Shown: one piece after another, positions 25,529-33,827 of the stretch | Position numbering within the stretch: the first letter of the stretch is position 1 | Layout: each line of letters opens with the position of its first letter | NCBI RefSeq assembly: GCF_001792815.1 | Contig: NZ_CP017674.1 | Coordinates: 2,728,001-2,792,000 of the forward strand | Direction: 5' to 3' | DNA length: 64,000 nucleotides | DNA from: Microbacterium sp. BH-3-3-3 | GTDB taxonomy: Bacteria > Actinomycetota > Actinomycetes > Actinomycetales > Microbacteriaceae | Notes under the pieces: generated by a model | What the model saw: only the letters and a program-made list of their open reading frames with translations | Database searches by the model: none | Told to the model about the DNA's origin: nothing | Made by a program: the position numbers and the translations under genes

Positions 25529-25558
25529 TTGATCTTTCGGAGCCGGTCGCCGTATTGT
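25529..25558 (+). promoter_or_regulatory. promoter of the DUF7882 gene
   Basis: TTGATC (25529-25534) and TATTGT (25553-25558) are 18 bp apart, about 60 bp upstream of GTG 25618. The 206-bp region 25412-25617 holds no gene. Confidence 0.55.
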
Positions 25559-25617
25559 GTGCGCAGTTGTCCCCAGTCCCCGGCCGACTTTCTTTTTCGC
25601 GCGGATCGGGGCACGTC

Positions 25618-25968
25618 GTGGGGCATTTGTTTTATGGTTCGGCTCGCGAGCCGATATTCCTCTCAGATCTTCCGCTTGCGTATCTGCAAGTCGTCGCGGT
25701 CGCGAAACTCCGTCGACGCGAGAAATTTCTGGCCTCGTGGTGTCACCCCCGCGATACCGCGGGGGACCATTCCTCTCTCTGGTTTCACCCCTCGATACCG
25801 TTGATGTTCGTCATCGGCGCGGCGCGGGAGATCCGCCTCGATCCGGCGATACTGGACCGACTGATGGCGGACGCCGCCTCGCCGACCGGTCTCACCCTCG
25901 ACCGCGTGAATCCGATCGCGACACCGACGGCCGCCCCGTTCGTCACGGCGTCATCGGGATCGCGTTGA
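25618..25968 (+). CDS. DUF7882-type small protein (paralogue of 6393-6752)
   Basis: 116 residues from GTG 25618, which aligns the product to its paralogue: GHLFYGSAREPIFLSDL against ATLYYGSDTAPIFLPDR, then KLRRREKF and WFHPSIPLMFVIG. The frame is open upstream but without homology. It is transcribed divergently from the ANTAR pair and overlaps the next small gene at TTGA. Function unknown; its repeated association with regulators suggests a stress-linked accessory role, which is inference. Confidence 0.72.
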   Translation: MGHLFYGSAREPIFLSDLPLAYLQVVAVAKLRRREKFLASWCHPRDTAGDHSSLWFHPSIPLMFVIGAAREIRLDPAILDRLMADAASPTGLTLDRVNPIATPTAAPFVTASSGSR

Positions 25969-26285
25969 GGTGCTCGATCAGCAGGCTGGGCGGTGCCGCC
26001 GTCGCGGGGTGGCGCGTCGAGGAGCCCGGCCATTACGTGCTCGTCATGGATGAGCGCGTTCTCGGACACGTCGTCGACACGCCCGATGGCGATTTCATCT
26101 CCTTCGACGCGACGGCGACACCGATCGGACGACACCACACGCTCGCCGGCGCCCAGGCGCGCACGGTCGAGGCGAGCGGCGCACGTCGCAGCTCCCCGGC
26201 GACGTTCTCCCGCAACCTCCTCGCCGTCGGGGGTTCGTCTCTGCTGGTGCTTCTCGCTCTCACCGGCATGGTCTTCCTGCGATGA
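25965..26285 (+). CDS. small tail-anchored membrane protein, hypothetical
   Basis: About 106 residues if it starts at TTG 25965, whose TTGA overlaps the stop of the DUF7882 gene. The N-terminal ~80 residues are soluble with YVLVMDERVLGHVVDTPDGDF, resembling a short beta barrel, and one C-terminal membrane segment (LLAVGGSSLLVLLALTGMVF) ends one residue before the stop, as in tail-anchored proteins. The start is uncertain; GTG 26037 is an alternative. The coupling suggests it works with the DUF7882 protein, perhaps at the membrane. Confidence 0.55.
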   Translation: MRCSISRLGGAAVAGWRVEEPGHYVLVMDERVLGHVVDTPDGDFISFDATATPIGRHHTLAGAQARTVEASGARRSSPATFSRNLLAVGGSSLLVLLALTGMVFLR

Positions 26286-26398
26286 CGTCCCGTGCTCAGT
26301 GAATCTGCCCGGAGGGCAGCGCGCTCGCGCGAGCCGCGCCGTTTCGCGATAGCGCAACCCCGGTCTCGAACGCCGACGACGGGCCTAGGTTTCGGGGT

Positions 26399-26701
26399 AT
26401 GTCCCACACCATCGAACGGCTGCACATCAGCGTTGAGGGTGTCACGCATGCGCTTGCGCCCCTCGAGACGGTCGGCAATCTGAAACGGGATATCACCGAA
26501 GTCGTTCGAGCCGGGGGAGGGTTCGTCGACGTGTCCGTCGACGGAGGCCAGCGGCTCAGCATCTTCTTCAGCTCCACGACCCCGGTGACGATCTCGGCGA
26601 AGACGGTGCGGGTGGATGCCGACATCATCGACGCGACCCGTCCGACTGCGCATGTGGGCGACATCGATCCGTACGCCAGCGGCTACGTGGACCTCATCTA
26701 A
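26399..26701 (+). CDS. hypothetical protein, 100 residues
   Basis: Soluble and beta-rich (RLHISVEGVTHALAPLETVG; GGFVDVSVDGGQRLSIFFSS; PVTISAKTVRVDADII). No family was recognised. TAGGTT (26386-26391) lies seven bases before the ATG, so the mRNA is probably leaderless. It is a single gene between the DUF7882 pair and a MerR regulator. Codon use looks normal for this genome. Confidence 0.65.
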   Translation: MSHTIERLHISVEGVTHALAPLETVGNLKRDITEVVRAGGGFVDVSVDGGQRLSIFFSSTTPVTISAKTVRVDADIIDATRPTAHVGDIDPYASGYVDLI

Positions 26702-26885
26702 CGCAGCAGGCCGACCCTGGCGACGCACTTCGACCCCGGCATCCGCCGGCGGGAGACGTTCCGGCAAGACGGCGCGCCGCGTGCGGGCGGGGTCGGGATC
26801 CGCCCTGTGGTCCGTTTGCACCTCTCGCAACGTCATGTGATCTGCTCGAAGCCTGTCCATCGCAGCTCACTCCGAGAGGTCCCCC

Positions 26886-27785
26886 ATGCGCCCGTTCCCC
26901 GTCCCGCCCCGTCAGGTCCTGATCGGCGACGCCGCGGCGTTCGTCGGCATCACTCCCCGGGCGATCCGGCACTACCACCAGGTCGATCTGCTGCCGGAGC
27001 GCGAGCGGGGCGCCGACGGTCGCCGCCGATACGGGTACGAAGACGTCATCCGGCTGCTCTGGATCCGGCGGATGACCGACGCCGGAATCGCCCTCGACGA
27101 CATCCGCGACGCGTTCGCCGACGCGGCGCCGGGCGAGGACGGCGGTGACGAGGCGGTCGAGAGCGTCCTCGCACGCCTGGACGAGGCCCTTGCCGCGCAA
27201 GAAGCCGAGTTGCAGCGGAAGAGGGCTGCGGTGCAGCGGATGCGCACGCGCGGCAGCCGGCGTGGGCTGCTCGACGACATCGTCTCGCGCCGCCTCGAGG
27301 GCGCTCCCGAGGGCTCGCTCCGCCAAGACGACCTCGACGTGCTGCTGGTCACCGAGCGGATCTTCGGTCCGCTCGGCGCCGCCGTTCAGGCGGGCCGTTT
27401 CGTCGCCCTGGCCTTGCACCCCGATCTGCGCGCCGAGTCCGACCGCGTCTCTGCCGCCGAGGAAGCGCTCGACGACCTGGTCGCCGTCGATGACCCCCGG
27501 GTGGCGCAGATCGCCGCCGAGCGGCACGCTTTCGAGACCGCGCTGATGCGCGTCGTCGAAGAGTCCGGCCAGTTCGAGGAAGACGATGCCCTCTTCGAGG
27601 CCTGGGACGAGTCGCACCCGCCCGAGGGCGTCGACACGGTGCCCGACCCTCACCCCGCGAGGCAGGCGCGCGCGCAGAGCGCGGCCGACATCATCTGGGC
27701 GATGCCCTACGACTTCTCTCCGGCACGCCTCCGCTGCATGGAACTGGCGGTGCGCCTCGGGTCGTCGGAGGTGCCGGTTCCTTGA
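26886..27785 (+). CDS. MerR-family transcriptional regulator
   Basis: 299 residues with the MerR HTH at the N-terminus: LIGDAAAFVGITPRAIRHYH, then GRRRYGYEDVIRLLWIRRM (about residues 12-75). A dimerisation coiled coil follows (LDEALAAQEAELQRKRAAVQ), then a long alpha-helical C-terminal region of ~180 residues with no Cys metal site, so it is not a metal-type MerR. AGAGG precedes the ATG. Ligand and target are unknown; the region 26702-26885 upstream shows no clear operator with the usual 19-bp spacer. Confidence 0.86.
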   Translation: MRPFPVPPRQVLIGDAAAFVGITPRAIRHYHQVDLLPERERGADGRRRYGYEDVIRLLWIRRMTDAGIALDDIRDAFADAAPGEDGGDEAVESVLARLDEALAAQEAELQRKRAAVQRMRTRGSRRGLLDDIVSRRLEGAPEGSLRQDDLDVLLVTERIFGPLGAAVQAGRFVALALHPDLRAESDRVSAAEEALDDLVAVDDPRVAQIAAERHAFETALMRVVEESGQFEEDDALFEAWDESHPPEGVDTVPDPHPARQARAQSAADIIWAMPYDFSPARLRCMELAVRLGSSEVPVP

Positions 27786-27794
27786 CGCGAACGG

Positions 27795-28094
27795 TCACTC
27801 GTCCGCGGCGCTGTACTTCGTTGCGCGGGCGCGCCGTTGCCGGCCCTTCTCTCCCCACACGGCTGCGCCCTGTATCTCGGTCGTGAGCGCGTCGCACATC
27901 GTCGAGGTCCGCTCATCGCGGCAGAAACCGGCCACCTCGCCGCACACCTTCGCCAGGGTTTCGACGTCGTCACCCGCGGCGGCTCTCAGCTCGTCCATGA
28001 CCGATCGGGGTTCGCGAGTGAGCAGATTTCGAGTGATCATCTCGACGAGCTGACGTTCCAACGGCGTCGACGAGGGCGGGGAAGGGTCGATCAT
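27795..28094 (-). CDS. hypothetical protein, 99 residues
   Basis: A small, mostly helical soluble protein: TPLERQLVEMITRNLLTRE, MDELRAAAGDDVETLAKVCG, then a basic tail KGRQRRARATK. GAGGAG lies seven bases before ATG 28094, good support for translation. It has three Cys without a clear zinc pattern. It ends nine bases from the convergent MerR gene. Not recognised. Confidence 0.6.
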   Translation of the reverse strand: MIDPSPPSSTPLERQLVEMITRNLLTREPRSVMDELRAAAGDDVETLAKVCGEVAGFCRDERTSTMCDALTTEIQGAAVWGEKGRQRRARATKYSAADE

Positions 28095-28426
28095 CTGCGT
28101 ACTCCTCTTCGGCCCGGGCCGGTCGTGAACTCACGTCCGCCGCGAATGATCTGCATGCGGGTCCCGGAGAGGCAGTGGCGTGTGCGCCCCTGGGCTGACG
28201 GTATGCCCGTGTGGGCGCGGCCATGCGCCAGACTGCGTTTCGTGGCCTGTGTATCGAGAGTGCCCTTCGACGTGCGTTCCACCTGAAGAGCGTGGTCGCC
28301 CGCTATGACGGCGTGAGGCGCCCGGTCAGGGAGGCGCACAGGTGCTTCGTCCGTTCGGCGAACGCAACCGCCCCTCGCACGTGCGTCCGGCGAGCGCGAG
28401 GTCGACGCCCCGATAAAGTGAGCCGC
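28095..28426. other. 332-bp stretch without a recognisable gene
   Basis: It separates divergent genes. A + strand frame is open through it in phase with the IclR gene, but the residues have no resemblance to the IclR family. The only clear signal is TAAAGT at 28414-28419, seven bases before GTG 28427. Confidence 0.6.
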
Positions 28427-29209
28427 GTGAGCGCGACGGGCGACGGCGAGGGTGCGACGGGCGAGTTCGTCCAGTCGCTGGCCCGCGGCCTCGAGGTCAT
28501 CCGTACCTTCGACGCCGAGCACCCGGCCCTGACCCTCAGCGAGGTGGCCCGTCGGGCGGACCTCACCCGCGCGGCGGCCCGACGTTTCCTGCAGACGCTC
28601 GAGACCCTCGGGTACGTGCGCGCCGACGGTCGCGTCTTCTCGCTCACCCCGCGCGTGCTGGAGCTGGGTTTCAGCTACCTCTCGGCCCTGTCGCTGCCCG
28701 CTCTCGCCCAGCCGCACCTGGAACACCTGTCTCGCGAGGTCGGTGAGAGCGTCTCGGCCGCCGTGCTCGACGGCGCCGAGATCGTCTACGTCGCCCGCGT
28801 CCCCACCCGGCGGATCATGAGCGTCGGCATCACGATCGGGACGCGGTTTCCCGCGTACGCCACCAGCATGGGGCGCGTGCTGCTGGCGGCGATCCCCGCC
28901 GAGCGTGCGCGCGAGGTCGTCGCGGCGTCGCATCCCGAACGCCTCACCCCGCGCACCCGCACCGACGTCGACGCGATCGTCGCCGAACTCGACGCGGTGC
29001 GCACCCAGGGGTGGGCGCTCGTCGACGGAGAGCTCGAGGAGGGCTTGCGGTCGCTGGCCGCTCCGCTGCACGACCGCTCGGGAGCCGTGGTGGCGGCGGT
29101 GAACATCTCGGCGAGCGCCCGCGGCGACGCCGACGCATGGCGCGATGCCTGCCTGCCAGCCCTGCGCGCCGCCGCCGCCGAGATCGACGCGGACATCCGA
29201 CTCGTCTGA
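28427..29209 (+). CDS. IclR-family regulator (PcaR/PcaU type)
   Basis: 260 residues from GTG 28427 (leaderless, TAAAGT seven bases before). The N-terminal wHTH is FVQSLARGLEVIRTFDAEHP with LSEVARRADLTRAAARRFLQ. The effector domain includes TRRIMSVGITIGTRFPAYAT, SMGRVLLAAI and the ligand-pocket stretch GWALVDGELEEGLRSLAAPL, typical of the PcaR/PcaU/PobR branch. Standing directly upstream of pcaIJF, it probably activates the beta-ketoadipate genes in response to protocatechuate or beta-ketoadipate. Confidence 0.88.
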   Translation: MSATGDGEGATGEFVQSLARGLEVIRTFDAEHPALTLSEVARRADLTRAAARRFLQTLETLGYVRADGRVFSLTPRVLELGFSYLSALSLPALAQPHLEHLSREVGESVSAAVLDGAEIVYVARVPTRRIMSVGITIGTRFPAYATSMGRVLLAAIPAERAREVVAASHPERLTPRTRTDVDAIVAELDAVRTQGWALVDGELEEGLRSLAAPLHDRSGAVVAAVNISASARGDADAWRDACLPALRAAAAEIDADIRLV

Positions 29210-29320
29210 CCGGGCGCCGCTGTCCCGCGGCGCGACCGAGCGCGGGTCCGGATGCCATGGATTCGTGCGAGGTGCCGTGCTCGATCGACCCTTGTCGCCC
29301 GCGCGCGGCGGGAGTATTGT

Positions 29321-29354
29321 GTTCGCAAGACGTACGAGTGTGCGCCAGGCGAAC
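29321..29354. promoter_or_regulatory. inverted repeat upstream of pcaI
   Basis: GTTCGC (29321-29326) and GCGAAC (29349-29354) are a 6-bp inverted repeat with a 22-bp spacer in the 162-bp gap before pcaI. It is a weak candidate for the IclR-type operator. Confidence 0.3.
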
Positions 29355-29371
29355 AACGGGAGGTTCTCCGC

Positions 29372-30118
29372 ATGATCGACAAAACCGTTCCCGACCTCGC
29401 GACCGCCGTCGCCGGCATCTCCGACGGTGCGACCGTGATGATCGGCGGTTTCGGTCGCGCAGGTCAACCCGTCGAACTGATCGACGCGCTCATCGCGCAC
29501 GGCGCGAGCGACCTCACCGTCGTCAACAACAACGCCGGCAACGGCGACACGGGCCTGGCCGCGTTGCTCGCCGCGGGGCAGGTGCGCAAGATGATCTGCT
29601 CGTTCCCCCGCCAGAGCGATTCGTGGGTGTTCGACCGGCTCTACCGTGAGGGGAAGGTCGAGCTGGAGCTCGTGCCGCAGGGCAATCTCGCCGAGCGCAT
29701 CCGCGCCGCGGGCGCCGGCATCGGCGGGTTCTTCACCCCCACCGGCTTCGGCACGCAGCTGGCTGAGGGCAAAGAGACGCGGCGCATCGGCGACCGCGAC
29801 TACGTGCTCGAGTACCCCATCCACGCGGATGCCGCGCTGATCAGCGCCCGCGCCGCCGACCGGTGGGGCAACCTCGTCTACCGCGAGACGGCGCGCAACT
29901 TCGGACCGATCATGGCGGCGGCCGCCACCACGACCATCGTGCAGGTCGACGAGATCGTCGAACTCGGCACCCTCGACCCCGAGACCGTCGTCACCCCGGG
30001 CCTCTACGTCGACCGCGTGGTCTCGGTGGGTGAGCGTCGGTGGCTCCGCGAGGGAGCTTTCGTCGGTGGCGTCGACATCGAGGGCCGGGCTCTGGCCGAA
30101 GAAGGGGCAGCACAGTGA
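29372..30118 (+). CDS. pcaI: 3-oxoacid CoA-transferase subunit A
   Basis: 248 residues. The subunit A fold shows MIGGFGRAGQPVELIDAL (about 22-39), NNNAGNGDTGLAALL and FFTPTGFGTQLAEGKE. With subunit B it should move CoA from succinyl-CoA to beta-ketoadipate (EC 2.8.3.6), the penultimate step of aromatic-acid breakdown. GGGAGG precedes ATG 29372. It overlaps pcaJ by GTGA. A related acetoacetate or other 3-oxoacid substrate cannot be excluded, but the pcaF-type thiolase next to it favours beta-ketoadipate. Confidence 0.88.
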   Translation: MIDKTVPDLATAVAGISDGATVMIGGFGRAGQPVELIDALIAHGASDLTVVNNNAGNGDTGLAALLAAGQVRKMICSFPRQSDSWVFDRLYREGKVELELVPQGNLAERIRAAGAGIGGFFTPTGFGTQLAEGKETRRIGDRDYVLEYPIHADAALISARAADRWGNLVYRETARNFGPIMAAAATTTIVQVDEIVELGTLDPETVVTPGLYVDRVVSVGERRWLREGAFVGGVDIEGRALAEEGAAQ

Positions 30119-30762
30119 CCACCCGCATCTCCCGCACGGATCTCGCCGCGCGGGTGGCATCCGACATCCCCGAAGGCGCCGTGGTGAACCTCGGCATCGG
30201 GGCGCCCACCCTCGTGGCCGACTACCTGCCCGCGGGTCTCGAGATCGTGCTGCACACCGAGAACGGCATGCTCGGAATGGGCCCCGCGCCCGAGCGTGGA
30301 CGCGTCGACCCCGACCTCATCAACGCGGGCAAGCAGCCCGTGACCGCCCTCGCGGGGGCGGCGTACTTCCACCACGCCGACTCGTTCGCGATGATGCGCG
30401 GCGGCCACCTCGACGTCTGCGTGCTCGGTGCCTTCCAGGTGTCGGCGGGGGGAGACCTCGCCAACTGGTCGACGGGTGAGCCCGGGGCGATCCCCGCGGT
30501 CGGCGGGGCGATGGATCTCGCCATCGGCGCGAAGGACGTCTTCGTGATGACCGACCTGCTCACCAAGTCCGGCGATCCCAAGCTCGTCGCCGCGTGCACC
30601 TATCCGCTCACCGGCGTGGGCTGCGTCTCGCGCGTCTACACCGACCACGGCGTCTTCGACGTCACCGCCGAGGGCTTCCGCGTACGGGAGCTCTTCGGCG
30701 ACAACACGCACGCCGAGATCGAGACCCTGCTCGGTCTCACCCTCATCGAACAGGACGCCTGA
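30115..30762 (+). CDS. pcaJ: 3-oxoacid CoA-transferase subunit B
   Basis: 215 residues from GTG 30115, which overlaps the stop of pcaI. The catalytic glutamate is in LHTENGMLGMGP (about residue 50); GGHLDVCVLGAFQVS and DLLTKSGDPKLV are conserved family blocks. It supplies the residue that forms the glutamyl-CoA thioester and works as a heteromer with subunit A. The thiolase gene starts two bases after its stop codon. Confidence 0.9.
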   Translation: MTTRISRTDLAARVASDIPEGAVVNLGIGAPTLVADYLPAGLEIVLHTENGMLGMGPAPERGRVDPDLINAGKQPVTALAGAAYFHHADSFAMMRGGHLDVCVLGAFQVSAGGDLANWSTGEPGAIPAVGGAMDLAIGAKDVFVMTDLLTKSGDPKLVAACTYPLTGVGCVSRVYTDHGVFDVTAEGFRVRELFGDNTHAEIETLLGLTLIEQDA

Positions 30763-30763
30763 C

Positions 30764-31930
30764 ATGCCCGCTTCGTTCGTCTACGACGCCGTCCGCACCC
30801 CCTTCGCGCGCCACGGCAAGGCCTTCGCCGACGTGCGCCCCGACGATCTCGCGGCGACCGTCATGGCATCCGTCGTCGAACGCACGGGGATCGACCCGGC
30901 CCGCATCGAGGACATCGTCTTCGGGGACGCCAATCAGGCCGGCGAAGACAACCGCAACGTGGCGCGCTTCGGCGCGCTGCTCGCGGGCTTCCCCTCGTCG
31001 GTGCCCGGCACGACCATCAACCGCCTGTGCGGTTCGTCTCTGGATGCCGTGATCCAGGGCTCGCGCGCGATCGAGGCCGGTGATGCCGAGGTGATCCTCG
31101 CGGGCGGCGTCGAGTCGATGACCCGCGCGCCCTTCGTGGTCGAGAAGAGCCCGCGGCCCTTCCCCGCCGCGAATCAGACGATGTGGAACACCTCGATCGG
31201 CTGGCGCATGACCAACCCGCGCCTGCGCACGGACTGGACGATCTCGAACGGCGAGAGCGCCGAGAAGCTCGCCGAGATCTACGACATCTCGCGCCAGCAG
31301 CAGGACGCCTTCGCCGCCCGCAGCCACCGTCTCGCGGCGGCCGCCTGGGCCGAGGGGCGCTTCGACGACGAGATCGTGCAGGTCGAGGGTCACGCGCTCG
31401 CCCGCGACGAGGGCATCCGCGACGACTCCACCGCCGACGTGCTCGCCGGGCTCCGCCCGGCGTTCCAGAAGGACGGCACGGTGACGGCGGGCAACTCCTC
31501 GCCCATCAACGACGGCGCTTCGGCCGTGCTGTTGGGCGCGGAAGGGGCACTGGATGCCGAGCCCCTGGCGCGAATCGCGGGCCGCGCCGCGTTCGGCAAC
31601 GATCCCGACGTCTTCGGCATCGCGCCCGTCGAAGCGGCCAACCGCGCGCTCGCCCGCGCGGGCCGCACGTGGGCCGACGTGACCTTCGTCGAGCTGAACG
31701 AGGCGTTCGCGTCGCAGTCGCTCGCGTGCGCGAAGCTCTGGACCGAGCTCGACCCGGAGCTACTCAACGAGACCGGCGGCGCGATCGCCATCGGGCACCC
31801 GCTCGGCGCTTCGGGCGGACGCCTCATCGCCCGCGCCGCGCACGAACTGAAGCGCCGCGGCGGCGGTGTCGCGGTGACGGCGATCTGCATCGGCGTGGGT
31901 CAGGGCCTCGCGGTGGTGCTGGAGCGGTAG
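30764..31930 (+). CDS. pcaF: beta-ketoadipyl-CoA thiolase
   Basis: 388 residues, full-length thiolase II fold. The acyl-accepting Cys is in NRLCGSSLDAV (about residue 90). The two other catalytic residues lie in IGHPLGASGG (His) and CIGVGQG (Cys) near the C-terminus. NEAFASQSLA is also conserved. It should cleave beta-ketoadipyl-CoA to succinyl-CoA and acetyl-CoA. General acetyl-CoA acetyltransferases look similar; position behind pcaIJ gives the assignment. Upper-pathway genes (pcaHGBDC) are not in this window. Confidence 0.88.
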   Translation: MPASFVYDAVRTPFARHGKAFADVRPDDLAATVMASVVERTGIDPARIEDIVFGDANQAGEDNRNVARFGALLAGFPSSVPGTTINRLCGSSLDAVIQGSRAIEAGDAEVILAGGVESMTRAPFVVEKSPRPFPAANQTMWNTSIGWRMTNPRLRTDWTISNGESAEKLAEIYDISRQQQDAFAARSHRLAAAAWAEGRFDDEIVQVEGHALARDEGIRDDSTADVLAGLRPAFQKDGTVTAGNSSPINDGASAVLLGAEGALDAEPLARIAGRAAFGNDPDVFGIAPVEAANRALARAGRTWADVTFVELNEAFASQSLACAKLWTELDPELLNETGGAIAIGHPLGASGGRLIARAAHELKRRGGGVAVTAICIGVGQGLAVVLER

Positions 31931-31970
31931 GGCCCCGCGCCTCGCTCGGGGTCGAGGGCGGTTCAGGCCG

Positions 31971-32168
31971 TCACGACTCGTCGGCCCAGCGATCCCGCGG
32001 GCGATCGCCGTCGTCGCGTGGGGAACCGGGCTCGGACCACTCCAGCTGAAAACCGCACTCCCGGCACTCGTCGGCCCCGCCGCCCTCTTCGAGCAGCGGA
32101 TGCATCGTCACGCCGCACGAGGGGCAGATCGGCTGCGCGCCCTCGTCGTAGGGGTCTCTGTAGGTCAT
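31971..32168 (-). CDS. small zinc-ribbon protein, 65 residues
   Basis: Two cysteine pairs, CPSC (about 15-18) and CREC (about 35-38), flank a short linker, as in a rubredoxin-like zinc ribbon, followed by an acidic, disordered tail. ATG 32168 was chosen; a longer frame adds six residues. It converges on pcaF with a 40-bp gap. Function unknown. Confidence 0.65.
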   Translation of the reverse strand: MTYRDPYDEGAQPICPSCGVTMHPLLEEGGGADECRECGFQLEWSEPGSPRDDGDRPRDRWADES

Positions 32169-32290
32169 GACCGTTCCGCTCGTCACCGTGGGTCGCGGGC
32201 GTCGCCCGGCGTCTAGGAATCACAACTCTGTCGCCCTTCGGCTTGTTCCTCGTCCACCGGGGTGTCGGTGGTCGCCGCTACGGTCGTCTC

Positions 32291-33226
32291 ATGGACGACC
32301 TCCCCGCCGCGCGACTCGGCCTCGGTCTCGCCGCCGTCGGCCGCCCGGCCTACATCACCACCGGGCGCGACGACGACTTGGGCGACCCGGCCGACCGCTC
32401 CGTCGAGGCCCTGCAGCAGCGCGCGCACGCGCTGCTCGACGAGGCGTGGGCCCTCGGCATCCGCGTCGTCGATGCGGCGCGGTCGTACGGCTACGCCGAG
32501 CGGTTCCTCGGCGCGTGGCTCGCGCGGCATCCCGAGCGGCGTGCCGAGCTCACCGTCGGATCGAAGTGGGGCTACGCCTACGTCGGCGGGTGGCGAATGG
32601 ATGCCGCCGTGCACGAGCGCAAAGAGCACTCCGTCGCGATGTTCGACCGGCAATGGCCCGAGACCCTGGAGGCGCTGGGATCGGCGCCCGATCTGTACCT
32701 CGTCCACTCCGTGACGCCCGAGAGCCCGGCGTTGAGCGACGCCGTCCTGCTCGGCCGACTGCGCGGGCTGGCGGGCAGCGGCGTGCGCGTGGGGCTGTCG
32801 ACGAGCGGTCCGCATCAGTCACGCGTCGTCGATGCGGCCAGGGATCTGCCCGATTCGCCGTTCTCGGCCGTGCAGGCCACGTGGAACCTGTTCGAGCCGT
32901 CGGCGGCTCCCGCCCTGGCGCGCGCCCACGATGCGGGATGGACCGTGGTGGTGAAGGAGGCCCTGGCCAACGGCGAGCTCGCGGCGACTCCCGCCGACCC
33001 CGACCGCGTGGCGGCGGCATCCGGAGTCTCTCCCGATGCCTTCGCGCTCGGCGTGGCACGGGCACAGCCGTGGGCCGACATCGTGCTGAGCGGGGCGAGC
33101 ACGCCGGGGCAGCTCCGCCGCGGCGTCGACGCGCGCCCGGTCGTTATCGACGAGGCCACGCGCCGAAGATGGGCGGTCGAGCCCGACGAGTACTGGCGAC
33201 GCCGGTCGGAGCGCCCCTGGCGCTGA
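32291..33226 (+). CDS. aldo/keto reductase family oxidoreductase
   Basis: 311 residues, TIM-barrel AKR. The catalytic Asp/Tyr pair is in GIRVVDAARSYGYAERFLG (about 55-73), the Lys in VGSKWGYAY, and the His/Asn position in LYLVHSV. The C-terminal NADPH loop (VVKEALANGEL) is also seen. ATG 32291 has TACGGT six bases before it (leaderless). The enzyme reduces carbonyls with NADPH; substrate unknown. It stands alone between small genes. Confidence 0.85.
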   Translation: MDDLPAARLGLGLAAVGRPAYITTGRDDDLGDPADRSVEALQQRAHALLDEAWALGIRVVDAARSYGYAERFLGAWLARHPERRAELTVGSKWGYAYVGGWRMDAAVHERKEHSVAMFDRQWPETLEALGSAPDLYLVHSVTPESPALSDAVLLGRLRGLAGSGVRVGLSTSGPHQSRVVDAARDLPDSPFSAVQATWNLFEPSAAPALARAHDAGWTVVVKEALANGELAATPADPDRVAAASGVSPDAFALGVARAQPWADIVLSGASTPGQLRRGVDARPVVIDEATRRRWAVEPDEYWRRRSERPWR

Positions 33227-33310
33227 TCACGGCGTGCTCCGGTCGCTCCCCGGGGCGTCGGACGGCGAGGGCGCGGCGCGGCGCGGGTCGTGCGCGGCGG
33301 AGGGCCGGGC

Positions 33311-33703
33311 TCAGTCGGCGTCGACGATCATGTTGGTGATGCGGGCCGTGGCGACGAGTCGATCGTCGTCGTCGGTCACGCGGATGTCGTACGTCGCGAC
33401 CCGACGACCCCGGTGCGCGGGCGTGGCGACCGCGTGGAGGGAACCGGACCGCACCCCGCGGTGATGCGTGATGTTCAGGTCGACGCCGACGCACACCTTG
33501 CCCAGGGTGCTCGCGTGGATCATCGCGGCCCACGAGCCGACGGCCTCGGCCAGGGCGGCGGTGGCGCCCCCGTGCAGACGCCCGAGTGATTGGGTGTTGC
33601 CGCGGACGGGCATGTCGGCCGCCACCCGTTCCGCCGACTGCGCGGTGATCGTGATGCCGAGGCGCTCGTCGAGCGCGCCGGGGACGATGGTCCAGGGGGT
33701 CAT
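33311..33703 (-). CDS. PaaI-type hotdog thioesterase
   Basis: 130 residues with the hotdog helix and catalytic surroundings HGGATAALAEAVGSWAA (about 45-61) and the strand pair VGVDLNITHHRGVRSG. In PaaI enzymes the N/HGG region and the acidic residue on the helix cleave aromatic or other acyl-CoA esters. It is divergent from the MHS transporter, with a TetR-type palindrome between, and may help clear stalled CoA esters of the adjacent catabolic pathway. Confidence 0.85.
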   Translation of the reverse strand: MTPWTIVPGALDERLGITITAQSAERVAADMPVRGNTQSLGRLHGGATAALAEAVGSWAAMIHASTLGKVCVGVDLNITHHRGVRSGSLHAVATPAHRGRRVATYDIRVTDDDDRLVATARITNMIVDAD

Positions 33704-33750
33704 CGTTGTCTCCTTCCGCGTCGCCCTTGCTCGGGTCGCGCACCTCTGAC

Positions 33751-33780
33751 ACTATTACTGAACGCTCGGTTGGTAATAGT
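33751..33780. promoter_or_regulatory. 30-bp palindrome, candidate TetR operator
   Basis: Outer arms ACTATTAC (33751-33758) and GTAATAGT (33773-33780) are perfect inverted repeats. The core TGAACGCTCGGTTG is itself near-symmetric and resembles the (A/C)CGAACGnnCGGT motif of TetR-family sites. It lies between the divergent thioesterase and transporter genes; the TetR gene at 35206-35835 is the nearest candidate to bind it. Confidence 0.6.
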
Positions 33781-33827
33781 GCTGATCGAGTCTTCCCGCC
33801 CCTGCCCCACAGAACGATGGAGTTCTC

